A DNA stretch of 64,000 bases from Mycolicibacterium sp. (GTDB taxonomy: Bacteria > Actinomycetota > Actinomycetes > Mycobacteriales > Mycobacteriaceae): contig NZ_JAEMTA010000029.1 in NCBI RefSeq assembly GCF_016462545.1, positions 1 to 64,000 of the forward strand. Reading direction: 5' to 3'. The first letter of the stretch is position 1. Every line of letters begins with the position of its first letter. The position numbers were made by a program, and so were the translations under genes. Below are positions 33,548 through 43,133 of the stretch, piece after piece. The notes below the pieces were generated by a model, which saw only the letters and a list, made by a program, of their open reading frames with translations, searched no databases and had not been told where the DNA came from.

Positions 33548-35281
33548 CTAGTGCGGCAGCATGTCCCGCCACGTCTTCGGAATTGGAGCATTGGCCGCGA
33601 GGTTCGTGACCTTGTACTGCTTGCCGTCGGACCCGATGTACTCGCCCGTGCGCGGGTTGTACTCGGCGACGGCGACTTTGGGAACGGCTCCGGGCGCGCC
33701 GGTACTGAATGAACTAGGCGCAACACTCGGCGCCGAACCGTCCGCCGCGGGGGGTGGTGGTACAGCCTCCGATGGTGGCGCAGCAACCTGCGGCGTTGTC
33801 TCGGGCATGGGACCGGGTTGCGGTCCAAGCGGCGGAATCGGTTGGCCATTGAGCGAATTGCCTTCCGGCGGCGGTGGCGGAATCGCAGACGGCGTGAAGG
33901 GAGCCTCCAGTGGCGAGATTGGAGGTGCACCGGGTGGCGCCCCGGGGGGCGTTCCGATCGGAACCGCCCCTGGCGGCAACGGCGTGCCCCCCACCGGCGC
34001 GTAGATATCGTCCTTGAGAGTCGTCCGGTCGTCGATCGGGATGCCCTGGGCTATCAGGCTGGGATCGATCGGATACGGGCCGAGAGCGTGCTGTCGCATC
34101 GCCAGCGGCGTGAACGGCTGGTCGCTGTTGCAGATTGCGACCGTCGGAGCGCGTTTGCCCGGCTTCCTGATGCACGGGTAATTGCGAGCACCGCGTACGG
34201 CGACCGGCGAGTCCTGCGGCAATTTGCAGTAGAGCCCATCCGGGGTGTCGATGTCGGACGTGTCGTCGGGCGAGCGCCACGACGATGGCGGCAGGAAGCC
34301 GACCGTGCACGGCGGCGGATCGCTCACCGTGGCCGCGAAGTCACCCCGGGCGGCACCGGTCGAGTCGCTGGAGGTCGTATACGCCTGTTGCTGAGCGACA
34401 TACGGTGGCAGCAGTACCAAGAGCTGCTCGATCGACGCGTTGTACGTCATCAGGATCTCGCTGACGGTGCTGAGGTTTGCAAGCAGGACCGGCAGCGTCG
34501 GCTTGATCTGGGTGAGCAGACCCGAGACCTCGTCCGCGAAGGCCGGCCCCTTCTGCAGCACGGCACGGAACTGCGGGTCGTTGGTGGCGAGTTGCCCGGT
34601 GAATCCCGCGAGGCTACGCGCCCACGTTCGGATCGAGTCGACGGTGTCGGCTTGCGACGCCAGCAGCGGACGGCTGTCGTCGGCGAGGGCGCGGGCCTGA
34701 TCGGCGACGCCATTGAGGTCGGCGCTCAGTGTGGCGCCGGAGTCGAGCAACGAACCGAAATCGTCACCAGCGCCATTGAATCCCTTGTACGTCTCGTCGA
34801 GCAGGGCGCTCAGCCTGTCCTTCGGGAACGTGCCGACCAACGTGCTGACCCGGTCCAGCACCGGGCCGACGGGTTGGGGAATGGTGACGTTCGCCGCCGT
34901 GATGACGGCACCGTCCTGCAGGTACGGCGGCGAGTCCGTCCGCGGCCGCAGGTCGACGTATTGCTCGCCGACTGCGGAGATACTGCGAACCTCCGCCTGC
35001 AGGTCGGCGGGAATCTTCGGTGACGACGCAATCGACATCGTCGCCTCGGCACCATCGGGGGTGAGTGAGACGCCAGTGACCTTGCCGACCTCGACACCGC
35101 GGTAGGTCACGTTGCTGAACCGATAGAGGCCACCGGACGACGGCAACTTCAACGTCACCGTGACACGACCGACCCCGAGCAAAGTGGGTGCCTGGATGTA
35201 GGTAAAGGCCATCACCAGCACGCCGATGATCGATACGACCGTGAAGATCACCAATTGGACCTTGATCAATCGGGTGAGCAT
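33548..35281 (-). CDS. mceF: MceF-type Mce-family protein
   Basis: A 577-residue last subunit of the Mce lipid-import complex. One N-terminal membrane helix (VQLVIFTVVSIIGVLVMAF), the MCE domain (about 38-120: GGLYRFSNVTYRGVEVGKVT), a long helical region (about 130-310), then a Pro-rich tail (about 420-530). These proteins form a periplasm-spanning tunnel with the YrbE permeases in the inner membrane. It starts one base into the mceE stop (TGATG) and ends before a strong terminator. Confidence 0.93.
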   Translation of the reverse strand: MLTRLIKVQLVIFTVVSIIGVLVMAFTYIQAPTLLGVGRVTVTLKLPSSGGLYRFSNVTYRGVEVGKVTGVSLTPDGAEATMSIASSPKIPADLQAEVRSISAVGEQYVDLRPRTDSPPYLQDGAVITAANVTIPQPVGPVLDRVSTLVGTFPKDRLSALLDETYKGFNGAGDDFGSLLDSGATLSADLNGVADQARALADDSRPLLASQADTVDSIRTWARSLAGFTGQLATNDPQFRAVLQKGPAFADEVSGLLTQIKPTLPVLLANLSTVSEILMTYNASIEQLLVLLPPYVAQQQAYTTSSDSTGAARGDFAATVSDPPPCTVGFLPPSSWRSPDDTSDIDTPDGLYCKLPQDSPVAVRGARNYPCIRKPGKRAPTVAICNSDQPFTPLAMRQHALGPYPIDPSLIAQGIPIDDRTTLKDDIYAPVGGTPLPPGAVPIGTPPGAPPGAPPISPLEAPFTPSAIPPPPPEGNSLNGQPIPPLGPQPGPMPETTPQVAAPPSEAVPPPPAADGSAPSVAPSSFSTGAPGAVPKVAVAEYNPRTGEYIGSDGKQYKVTNLAANAPIPKTWRDMLPH

Positions 35282-36651
35282 CAGTTACCTCCCGCCGTCG
35301 GTGCGGCGGCGTACGGCCCGGCGAAGATCGGACCGCCGCCAGACGGTGGCGGAGGGCTGTCACTCGCCGCCTCGGCGGCCTGCTGCGGAACCACGGGCAG
35401 GACGGGCCCGGTGACCGGCGGGGGTGGTTGTGCCGGTCGCGATCCCGGCCCCGGCAGGCTTCGGTCCGCTCCCGGCGGGTCGGCCTGGAGGCCGGCCGTC
35501 GGTGGATTGCCGGGCAGGGCTGATAGCGGTCCACCCGGCGGCGGCGGCTCCAGCGGGCGTCCCAGTGGGTCGTAGGTATAGCGCTGGAAGAACGGTTCGC
35601 CCGGGAGGGGCACCAGGTCGCGACCTTCCTGTCCGGCACGTGATCCCAGGAAGATGGACCGCCGAAGGCGGGGGCCCGAGATGTCGATCGTCGCGAACAG
35701 GTTGATGAAGTCCCCTCTGACGCCGCGGTCGATGAGGGCCTGGCCGTAGGGGAAGACCGTCAGGTAGGCAAGGGCTTCGGTGAGGTCCGGTCCGACGTCG
35801 GCCAACGCCTGAATCGTCGGCTGTAGGTTCTGCAGGTTCTTCACCAGGTCCGCCTGGGTGTCGTTGACGAGCCGAGTCGCGGTGTCGCTGAAGTTTCCGA
35901 GCTTGGTGAGCGCGGTGGTGAGCTGCGGTCGCTCACGGTCGAGAACCTCGAGGGCCCGTGGGATGCGTTGCAGCGCTTCGTTGATGACATCGCGTCGGCC
36001 AGCGAAGGTCGTGGCGACCCGATTCAACGCCTCGATCGTCCCGACGAGATTGTTCCGCTGCTGGTCGAGGGTGCCGATGAAGGTATCGAGTTGGGTCAGC
36101 AGATCGCGGAAGTCGGACTCCCGCCCGGACAGGGCGGTGTTGAAGGTGTGGACGATGTCGCCTATCTGGCCCAGGCCGCCCGCATTGACCACGACGGACA
36201 GGGAGGACAAGGTCTGTTCCGTCGAGGGGTACGTCGACGAGTCACTGAGACCGATCGTGGCGCCAGGCGCCAGCTTGCCCTCGGGCGGCTGGCCGACTGG
36301 CGGGTTCAGGGCCAGATGCATCGAACCCAGGAGGCTGGTCTGACCAATGCTCGCCACCACGTTGGCCGGCACGTCGACGTCGGGCTTGACCGATATCTCG
36401 ACGTTGGCGTGCCAGTCCTTGACGTCCATCTTACCGACGCTGCCGATCACGACGTCGTTCATGAGGACGGGCGAATTCGACTCCAGCGTCGAGACATTCG
36501 CAATCTCGACGTGGTACGTGACTGCGTCAGAGCCGCGTCCGACCGCGCCCGGCAGCGGTAGCGAGTTGATGCCCTGGAACGCACACCCCGAGGCGGTCAG
36601 CGCGACACACGTACCCGCCGCGAACAGCCGACGGACCGAAGCTCGCATCAT
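35281..36651 (-). CDS. mceE: MceE-type lipoprotein
   Basis: A 456-residue member of the Mce complex anchored as a lipoprotein: signal peptide ending in T-A-S-G-C, Cys23. MCE domain at about 42-120 (YHVEIANVSTLESNSPVLMN), helical region, then a very Pro-rich tail. The start at 36651 overlaps mceD as ATGA, with GGGG upstream; a longer open frame to 37092 is only a shadow of mceD. The fifth Mce protein is the lipoprotein in all described mce operons, so gene order is canonical. Confidence 0.93.
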   Translation of the reverse strand: MMRASVRRLFAAGTCVALTASGCAFQGINSLPLPGAVGRGSDAVTYHVEIANVSTLESNSPVLMNDVVIGSVGKMDVKDWHANVEISVKPDVDVPANVVASIGQTSLLGSMHLALNPPVGQPPEGKLAPGATIGLSDSSTYPSTEQTLSSLSVVVNAGGLGQIGDIVHTFNTALSGRESDFRDLLTQLDTFIGTLDQQRNNLVGTIEALNRVATTFAGRRDVINEALQRIPRALEVLDRERPQLTTALTKLGNFSDTATRLVNDTQADLVKNLQNLQPTIQALADVGPDLTEALAYLTVFPYGQALIDRGVRGDFINLFATIDISGPRLRRSIFLGSRAGQEGRDLVPLPGEPFFQRYTYDPLGRPLEPPPPGGPLSALPGNPPTAGLQADPPGADRSLPGPGSRPAQPPPPVTGPVLPVVPQQAAEAASDSPPPPSGGGPIFAGPYAAAPTAGGN

Positions 36652-38150
36652 GGTGTCCCCTCGGAGGCAGGTGGCGGCCCAGGCGAGGGGTCCGGAGCGG
36701 GTGGTGGAGCTTCGGCGGGAAGGAGCAGCGCCGGCAGGCTCGCCGTCCCCGTCCCCGGTGTCGCGGGCGGGGGCGGACCGGGCGGCACCGGCGCGCCCGG
36801 ATACAGCGCGGGCGACGGGTAGGCCGGCAGTCGATCGTTGACCGGCAGCGGCACGCCCGGGGGCCCCATTCCGGGCGGCGGCGGGACGTCGCCGTCCAAC
36901 CCGGTGTAGGCGGAGACCGACGGCGGAATCTCCGGCGGTCCCGGCTTGGGACCTTCGCCGCCCGGTGCCAACCTGGGTTCGGCGTAGACGATGTTGTCGG
37001 GGCTGGCCGACTTGGACAGGTACGGATTGATCGGTACCGGTACGTAATTGAGGTTGAGCAACCGCAAGGCGGGGCCGAGGTAGTCGTTGCACAGTTTCGC
37101 GGTTTCGGGCGCAGTGGTGTTCTGCAAGGCGCCGATGGTGCCACAGATGAACTGCATGGGGTTGGACAGGTTGGGGATCGCGAAGCCGCCGCGAACAGTC
37201 CCGATGTCCGGGTCGTAGATGTTGTAGGCGTTCGCGAATGCATTCGGCGTGACGTGCAGCACCTGTTCGAGGTCCATCTTGGAGTCGGACAGCGTCTGGG
37301 TGACGTTGGCCAGGCCCTGAATCTGCTCGACGGTCTGGGCGCGGGTTCCCACGACGAAACGCTTGACCTCGTCCACGGCAACCGAGAGATCCGTCAGCGC
37401 TGCGTCGAGATCGGACTTGCTCCCGTCGAGCACGCTGGACAATGTCGCCAGCCGGTCGTTGAAGGCGACGATTTGTTGGTTGCTACCGCGTAACGCCGTC
37501 ACGAACACCTGCAGGTTCTTGATGGTGTCGACGAAGTTGCCGCTTCCCCTGGCCAGTATCCGGCCCACTCCGGAGAGCTCGGCCAGGGTCTGCCGCAGCT
37601 TGTCGCCGTTGCCGTCGAGTGCGTTTGCGGCACTGTCGATGAACCGGCCGACCGAACTGGTCGACAGGTCACCGTTGGGCCCGAGGTCGGTCGCCAGGCG
37701 ATTGAGTTGGTCCTTGACCTCGTCCCATTCGACGGGAACCGCGGTGCGCTCCAACGGGATCACGGCACCGTCGGTCATCTTCGGACCGTTCGAGCGGTAC
37801 GCCGGGGTCAGCTGGACGTAGCGGGCGGCGATCAGGTTCTGCGCGACGATGACCGCTTTGGCATCGGCAGGCACCGGCACGCCCGAGTCCACCGACATGG
37901 TGATCTTGGTCTGCGTCCCCTGCGGCTCGATCGCGTCGATCGTACCGACGGTGACCCCGGCGACCTTCACGTCGTCGCCGGGATAGATGGCCGTTGCCGT
38001 CGTGAAGAACGCAGTAATCGTGCTGGGCGCGAAGAACGCGGCGCGGATGGCGAGGAACCCGCCTCCGACGAGCGCGACCACCAGTGCCGCCGCGACGGCG
38101 GGCACGAACCACTTGTGCGAGGTCCACTTTCGAGATGTCACCGAACTCAC
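36648..38150 (-). CDS. mceD: MceD-type Mce-family protein
   Basis: A 500-residue subunit with an N-terminal anchor (FVPAVAAALVVALVGGGFLA), MCE domain (about 37-120: TTATAIYPGDDVKVAGVTVG), helical region (to about 300) and a long Pro-rich C-terminus. GTG 38150 overlaps mceC by four bases (GTGA). Its Pro-rich tail is longer than that of MceB or MceC, as in other mycobacterial MceD proteins. Confidence 0.92.
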   Translation of the reverse strand: MSSVTSRKWTSHKWFVPAVAAALVVALVGGGFLAIRAAFFAPSTITAFFTTATAIYPGDDVKVAGVTVGTIDAIEPQGTQTKITMSVDSGVPVPADAKAVIVAQNLIAARYVQLTPAYRSNGPKMTDGAVIPLERTAVPVEWDEVKDQLNRLATDLGPNGDLSTSSVGRFIDSAANALDGNGDKLRQTLAELSGVGRILARGSGNFVDTIKNLQVFVTALRGSNQQIVAFNDRLATLSSVLDGSKSDLDAALTDLSVAVDEVKRFVVGTRAQTVEQIQGLANVTQTLSDSKMDLEQVLHVTPNAFANAYNIYDPDIGTVRGGFAIPNLSNPMQFICGTIGALQNTTAPETAKLCNDYLGPALRLLNLNYVPVPINPYLSKSASPDNIVYAEPRLAPGGEGPKPGPPEIPPSVSAYTGLDGDVPPPPGMGPPGVPLPVNDRLPAYPSPALYPGAPVPPGPPPPATPGTGTASLPALLLPAEAPPPAPDPSPGPPPASEGTP

Positions 38151-39232
38151 CGCGACCCTCCGGGAACGCCGTTGTAGGGCACGGGAAGTTCCGCCCTGGG
38201 CCCGGCTTCACTGGGCGGCGCTCCGCTACCGAACGCACCCCTGCGGAAGCCGAACGCGTAGTCCAGGAACGGCTGGAGCAACTGCGCGGGCTGAAAGTTG
38301 GGAACGTACGCGGTGTAGTAGCCGCCGCTGGACACCGCTTCGGCAAGAGTGGTCTGATACTTCGCGGCGCCCGGCAATGCCTTGGCGAGGTTGTCGCGGT
38401 TCTTCTCGAGCACCGCATTCACCCTGTTGAGCCTCTCCAGCGTCGGCGCCAACTCCTTTTCGTTGTCGGCGACCAAGCCGACCAACTGCTTGGAGACGGC
38501 CGACGTGTTGGCGAGGAGGTTGACGATCGCCTGACGGCGCTCGACCAGGACGGCAAGTAGATCGTCGGCGTTGAGGATCAGGGAGTTCACCTGCTGGCTG
38601 CGTTCCGAGAGGATTCCGGTGACGTCGGCGGCGGACTTGAGCAGCTGACCCAGGGTGTCGTCCCGGCTGTTCAGGGACTTCGACAAACGAGTCAAACCGT
38701 CGAACGTCGGACCTAGTTGCGGCGCAATCTGATTCAGCGTCGTCGACAGCGTATCCAGCGACTGGTTGAGCTGCTGGGTGTCGGTACCGGCGGTGTTCGT
38801 GGTCAACTCGCCGACCGCATCGCTGAGGGAGTACGGCGACGACGTCCGCGACACCGGGATCGGTTCGGCGCGATTCAACTTCCCGCTGCCCGCCGATTCC
38901 AGACTCAATACCCGCTGCCCCAGCAGCGATCCGGTGCGGATGTGTGCGCTGGTCTCAGATCCCAACGGGTACTTGCTGTCGATCGTGAACCCGACGAGGG
39001 CGTCTCCTTCGTCCAGCGAAACTCCGGTCACCGTGCCGACTTTGATTCCCGACAGGACGACGTCGTTGCCGACGAAGATGCCGCCGGCCTCCGCAAAACG
39101 GGCCTGATATTGAAGCGACGTCGCATAGGACAGCAGCCGTTCCGGCTGCAGGCCCACGGCGATGACGAGGATGGCCAGCACGACACCGATGAAGCCGGCC
39201 CTGACGAGGTTTGCTCCGCGATACTTCAGCAT
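38147..39232 (-). CDS. mceC: MceC-type Mce-family protein
   Basis: A 361-residue subunit. Single N-terminal helix (AGFIGVVLAILVIAVGLQ), MCE domain (about 38-115: FAEAGGIFVGNDVVLSGIKV) and helical segment (about 125-300). ATG 39232 overlaps the mceB stop as TAATG. Role: one of six different Mce chains making the hetero-hexameric tunnel. Confidence 0.92.
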   Translation of the reverse strand: MLKYRGANLVRAGFIGVVLAILVIAVGLQPERLLSYATSLQYQARFAEAGGIFVGNDVVLSGIKVGTVTGVSLDEGDALVGFTIDSKYPLGSETSAHIRTGSLLGQRVLSLESAGSGKLNRAEPIPVSRTSSPYSLSDAVGELTTNTAGTDTQQLNQSLDTLSTTLNQIAPQLGPTFDGLTRLSKSLNSRDDTLGQLLKSAADVTGILSERSQQVNSLILNADDLLAVLVERRQAIVNLLANTSAVSKQLVGLVADNEKELAPTLERLNRVNAVLEKNRDNLAKALPGAAKYQTTLAEAVSSGGYYTAYVPNFQPAQLLQPFLDYAFGFRRGAFGSGAPPSEAGPRAELPVPYNGVPGGSR

Positions 39233-40257
39233 TACGGTTCAGCGCACCTTCCGTTTTCTTGCTTCACGAATGGAAACACCGAGGCCCTGCCCTGGAGATC
39301 CGTGACGCGAATGGAGAGCTCGCAGATGTAGTACTGCACGAAGGAGCCGTAGGCCCCGATTCGCGCGAGCTTGCGATAGTTGCCCGGTGACCTTTGCAGG
39401 GCTCCATCGAGAAATGACCTCTTGGCGTCCAGGTTCGGGGCGAGGCGATTCAGTTGGTCGATGGTGCCCGCGAGCGGCGGTCGGGCTTGGGTGAGTAGAT
39501 CCGCGAGGGACGCGGTCCCGTTGTCGAGCGACGCGATGGCGGTACCGATGGGGTCGCGATCCTGGGACAGACCGGTGACGAGCTTCTCCAGTCGATCGAC
39601 CGTGCCGGCGAACTGATCACCGTCCTTGGAGAGGGTGCCCAGCACCGTGTTGAGGTTGTCGATCAGTTGCTCGGTGGTCGCGTTGTTGTCGGCGAGCGTG
39701 CTGGTGAACGACGACGTCTTGCCGAGCAGGGAGTCGAGGGTTCCGCCCTGGCCCTGGAACACCTGGACCAGCGATGCCGAGAGGGCGTTGACGTCCTGGG
39801 GGTTCAATCCCTGCACGACCGGTTTCAGCCCGCTGAGGAGGAGATCGAGGTCGAGTGCGGGATGGGTACGGTCCACCGGAATCTGCGATCCGGGCGGCAG
39901 CAAGCGCGTCGAACCTGGGCCGTCGATCAGGTCCAGGAAGCGGTCACCGGTGAGGTTGAGGTAGCGGATCGCGGCCTGGGTCCCGGTGGTCAGCGGAATG
40001 CTGCGATCGGCGTCGAACTCGACGAGCACCGTGCGATCCGGTTGCAGCGACACGTCGGTCACGGTTCCCACGCGGATGCCGGCCACTCGCACCGTCTGCC
40101 CCGACGCCAACCGCGAGGCATCGGTGAAGACCGCGGAGTAGGAGTTGGTGGAGCCGGTCCGATACTGCCCGAACGTGAAGAACAGGAACACGGTCAGCAG
40201 TGACATGACCGCCGCAAAGATGCCGAACTTGACGATCGTGCTCCGCCAGCCGTTCAT
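39232..40257 (-). CDS. mceB: MceB-type Mce-family protein
   Basis: A 341-residue subunit. N-terminal helix (FGIFAAVMSLLTVFLFFTFG), MCE domain (about 39-115: YSAVFTDASRLASGQTVRVA), helical region and a C-terminus with two Cys (YYICELSIRV; ENGRCAEP) that could form a disulfide. ATG 40257 overlaps mceA (ATGA). Confidence 0.92.
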   Translation of the reverse strand: MNGWRSTIVKFGIFAAVMSLLTVFLFFTFGQYRTGSTNSYSAVFTDASRLASGQTVRVAGIRVGTVTDVSLQPDRTVLVEFDADRSIPLTTGTQAAIRYLNLTGDRFLDLIDGPGSTRLLPPGSQIPVDRTHPALDLDLLLSGLKPVVQGLNPQDVNALSASLVQVFQGQGGTLDSLLGKTSSFTSTLADNNATTEQLIDNLNTVLGTLSKDGDQFAGTVDRLEKLVTGLSQDRDPIGTAIASLDNGTASLADLLTQARPPLAGTIDQLNRLAPNLDAKRSFLDGALQRSPGNYRKLARIGAYGSFVQYYICELSIRVTDLQGRASVFPFVKQENGRCAEP

Positions 40258-41444
40258 CCGGGCATTCCAATCTGCGCGCTGTTTCGCGGTGGCCCCGAGA
40301 TGGGCCCGAAGAGCGCCTGCTTGAGCGCGTCAGAGTTCAACAGCACGCCCTGGTTCCCGTACTTCCACGGGTTGGCGCCGACGTCCGCGACGAGGAAGGG
40401 CGGGAATTTTCCGTTGGGAAGCAGTGGCATCATCTGCGACTTACATTGCGGCCCACCCTTTGCCGCCACCTTGGGCAGGTCGTCTGGATAGCGGTAGCGT
40501 TCCACGCCCAACGTGAACGTGGCCGACACCTGGACACCGGGTTCCGGCAGTGGCTGCCCCTTGAAGAAGGGGAACAGGCCCTGGATTCCGCAGCGCAGCG
40601 CAGGGCTGTACTCATTGGTCAGGTCGGTGGTGGGCACCAGCATGCGCAGGACGTCGGTCAGCGGCTGCCGGTTCTGACCCACTACCTCGTTGCCGACGTC
40701 GGCCAGCCCGGTGGCGCTGACGAGAAACCTGTCGAGGTTGTCCTGCTGGTCGACGAGGGTGTTGCTCACCTTGGTGGTGTTGTCGAGGATTGCGATGAGA
40801 TCTGGTGCCGCATCGCCATATGCGTTGAGGGCCACCGGCGCGAGTTCGAGATCGCGGTTGATGTTGTCCAGACTCGGATTGATCTTCGTCAGGAACTGAT
40901 TGAAGTCGGTCACCGTCTGGCCCAGCTTCTCGCCGCGGCCCTTCAGTGCTCCCGAGAGGGCTCCCAGGGTCTGGTTGAGCTTCACCGGGTCGATCGCCTT
41001 CAGCACCGAGGTGAGTTGTTGGAAGACGGTATTGATCTCGACGGTGACGTGTCCGGCCTCGATCACCGTTCCCGGGGCCAAGGCCTCCTGCTGCGGGTCG
41101 GCCGGGGCCACCATCTCGACGAACTTGGCACCGAACACCGTGGACGACGTGATGTCCACCAGGACGTTGGCCGGAATGTTCTTCAGATCATCGGGATTCA
41201 TCGCCAGGTGCAAGACGGCTTTGCCATCCGGTCGGGTTTCGATGGACTGCACTTGGCCGACCTGCACCCCGCGCATCTTGACCTTCGCCTCGGGGTTCAT
41301 CACCAGCCCGGCACGTTCGGAGACGACGGTGACCGGCACGGTCTGCCCGAAGCCACCCCTGAACATGACGACGGAGAACACGACGACCGCGACGATGGCG
41401 GCAACGGTGGCCAGACCCGCCAGCGGGCGGACAGCATTGGACAT
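40254..41444 (-). CDS. mceA: MceA-type Mce-family protein
   Basis: A 396-residue first Mce subunit. N-terminal helix (GLATVAAIVAVVVFSVVMFR), MCE domain (about 38-115: VVSERAGLVMNPEAKVKMRG), long helical segment, and the C-terminal region with the conserved Cys pair (ALRCGIQGL; GPQCKSQMM). GAGGGG precedes ATG 41444, 12 bp after yrbEB. Mce operons import lipids such as cholesterol (Mce4) or fatty acids (Mce1). I cannot place this one in a numbered group without alignment. Confidence 0.93.
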   Translation of the reverse strand: MSNAVRPLAGLATVAAIVAVVVFSVVMFRGGFGQTVPVTVVSERAGLVMNPEAKVKMRGVQVGQVQSIETRPDGKAVLHLAMNPDDLKNIPANVLVDITSSTVFGAKFVEMVAPADPQQEALAPGTVIEAGHVTVEINTVFQQLTSVLKAIDPVKLNQTLGALSGALKGRGEKLGQTVTDFNQFLTKINPSLDNINRDLELAPVALNAYGDAAPDLIAILDNTTKVSNTLVDQQDNLDRFLVSATGLADVGNEVVGQNRQPLTDVLRMLVPTTDLTNEYSPALRCGIQGLFPFFKGQPLPEPGVQVSATFTLGVERYRYPDDLPKVAAKGGPQCKSQMMPLLPNGKFPPFLVADVGANPWKYGNQGVLLNSDALKQALFGPISGPPRNSAQIGMPG

Positions 41445-41456
41445 CGACGTCCCCCT

Positions 41457-42314
41457 CTAGCCCGACAGGTTGAAGTTGCCGCTGGAGCCGTAGACCGCCA
41501 GCGAGATCAGCAGGGTCACCGACACCACGATGATCAGCGAGGTGCGTACCGAGTTACCCACTGCCACACCGACACCGGACGGGCCGCCCGTCGCGTAGAA
41601 GCCGTAGTAGGTGTGCACCAGCAGGATCGCGAGCGCCATCAGAAGCGCCTGAAGGAACGACCACAACAGGTCGATCGGATTCAGGAACGTCCCGAAGTAG
41701 TGGTCATACAGACCGCCGGACTGCCCGAACAACACCACCGTGGTGAACCGCGAGGCGATGAACGACAGGATCACCGCCACCGAGTACAGCGGCGTGATGG
41801 CGATCATCCCCGCCACGATGCGCGTGCTCACCAGGTATTCGATCGGCCGAATGCCCATCGACTCGAGCGCGTCGATCTCCTCGTTGATGCGCATCGCGCC
41901 CAGCTGCGCGGTCACCCCGGCGCCGAAGGTGGCGGCCAGGCCGATACCCGCGACGACGGGTGCGGCGATACGCACGTTGATGAACGCGGCCAGGAACCCC
42001 GTGAGCGCTTCGATGCCGATGTTGCCCAGCGAGCTGTAGCCCTGCACCGCGAGTGTGCCGCCGGTGGCCAGCGTCAGGAACCCGACGATCACCAGGGTGC
42101 CGCCGATCATCGCCAACACGCCTGCGCCCATGCTGATCTCGGCGATCAGACGGATGATCTCCTTGCGGAAGTGCGCCGCCGCATGAGGTGTCCCACCAAT
42201 GGCCTTGCCGAAGAACAACGTCTGGTCCCCGATGCGACCCAACACCCCGATCGGACGGTTCACCGTCCTGACCGCCCGCGGGAAGCGGGACCGCACCACC
42301 TGCATGGTTCCCAT
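41457..42314 (-). CDS. yrbEB: YrbEB (MlaE-like) ABC permease of the Mce system
   Basis: A 285-residue integral membrane permease of the MlaE family, with hydrophobic helices and the conserved cytoplasmic loop EEIDALESMGIRPIEYLV, which contacts the MceG-type ATPase (encoded elsewhere). It starts nine bases after yrbEA; ATG 42314 or ATG 42305 could serve. Confidence 0.93.
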   Translation of the reverse strand: MGTMQVVRSRFPRAVRTVNRPIGVLGRIGDQTLFFGKAIGGTPHAAAHFRKEIIRLIAEISMGAGVLAMIGGTLVIVGFLTLATGGTLAVQGYSSLGNIGIEALTGFLAAFINVRIAAPVVAGIGLAATFGAGVTAQLGAMRINEEIDALESMGIRPIEYLVSTRIVAGMIAITPLYSVAVILSFIASRFTTVVLFGQSGGLYDHYFGTFLNPIDLLWSFLQALLMALAILLVHTYYGFYATGGPSGVGVAVGNSVRTSLIIVVSVTLLISLAVYGSSGNFNLSG

Positions 42315-42323
42315 GGGCGGCGC

Positions 42324-43133
42324 CTACTTCGCCGTCAACTGAATGCCGATGGCCGTGACGACCACGTTGATCACGAACAGCGCCATGAACGCGAACACCA
42401 CCGTTTCGTTGACCGCGTTGCCGACGGCCTTGGCACCGCCGCCGGTGATCGTCAGCCCTCGGTAGCACGCGATGAGGCCGGCGAACAGACCGAACAGCGC
42501 GGCCTTCACACAGGAGATGATGACCTCGGGCACACCCGTCAACAAGGTGATCCCCGCAGCGAATGCGCCTGGGTTGACGTCCTGCACGAAGACCGAGAAG
42601 AAGTAACCGCCCAGGATCCCGATGATCACCACCAGGCTGTTCAGCAGGAAGGCGACCAGGCCCGACGCCAGCATCCGGGGAGTCACCAGGCGCTGAACCG
42701 GGTTGATGCCCAGCACCTCCATCGCGTCGATCTCCTCGCGGATGGTGCGTGAGCCCAGATCCGCACACATGGCCGTCGCTCCCGCCCCGGCGACGATGAG
42801 GACCGTGACGAGGGGTCCGACCTGGGTGACGGCACCGAAGGCGGCCCCGGCCCCCGACAAGTCGGCCGCACCCAGTTCGCGCAGAAGGATGTTGAGGATG
42901 AAGCTCACCAGCACCGTGAAGGGAATCGCGACCAAGAGAGTCGGCACCAGCGACACGCGTGCGACGAACCAGCACTGCTCGAGGAACTCCCGCCACTGGA
43001 ACGGGCGCACGAAGATGAACTTGAACGCATCCACCCCCATCGAGAAGAGGCCACCGACGGCCTGCATCGGGGAGGCGAAACCCTTGGGCAGCGAGATGCC
43101 CGGCGACCATCGTTCGGGTCCCTCAACCGCCAT
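42324..43133 (-). CDS. yrbEA: YrbEA (MlaE-like) ABC permease of the Mce system
   Basis: A 269-residue MlaE-type permease and the first gene of the classical mce block. The loop EEIDAMEVLGINPVQRLV is conserved. ATG 43133 with GGAAGG upstream. Its first 11 bases overlap the end of an upstream 171-residue open frame of unknown function, indicating that transcription enters from the CaiB/ALDH genes rather than from a promoter directly before yrbEA. Confidence 0.93.
   Translation of the reverse strand: MAVEGPERWSPGISLPKGFASPMQAVGGLFSMGVDAFKFIFVRPFQWREFLEQCWFVARVSLVPTLLVAIPFTVLVSFILNILLRELGAADLSGAGAAFGAVTQVGPLVTVLIVAGAGATAMCADLGSRTIREEIDAMEVLGINPVQRLVTPRMLASGLVAFLLNSLVVIIGILGGYFFSVFVQDVNPGAFAAGITLLTGVPEVIISCVKAALFGLFAGLIACYRGLTITGGGAKAVGNAVNETVVFAFMALFVINVVVTAIGIQLTAK

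Noticed and set aside
40446..42752. 768-residue plus-strand open frame across mceA and yrbEB
   Set aside because: It is the antisense of well-supported mceA and yrbEB; composition is His/Arg/Asp-rich and matches no family. Same reasoning removes the long plus-strand frames over fas (933-4181).
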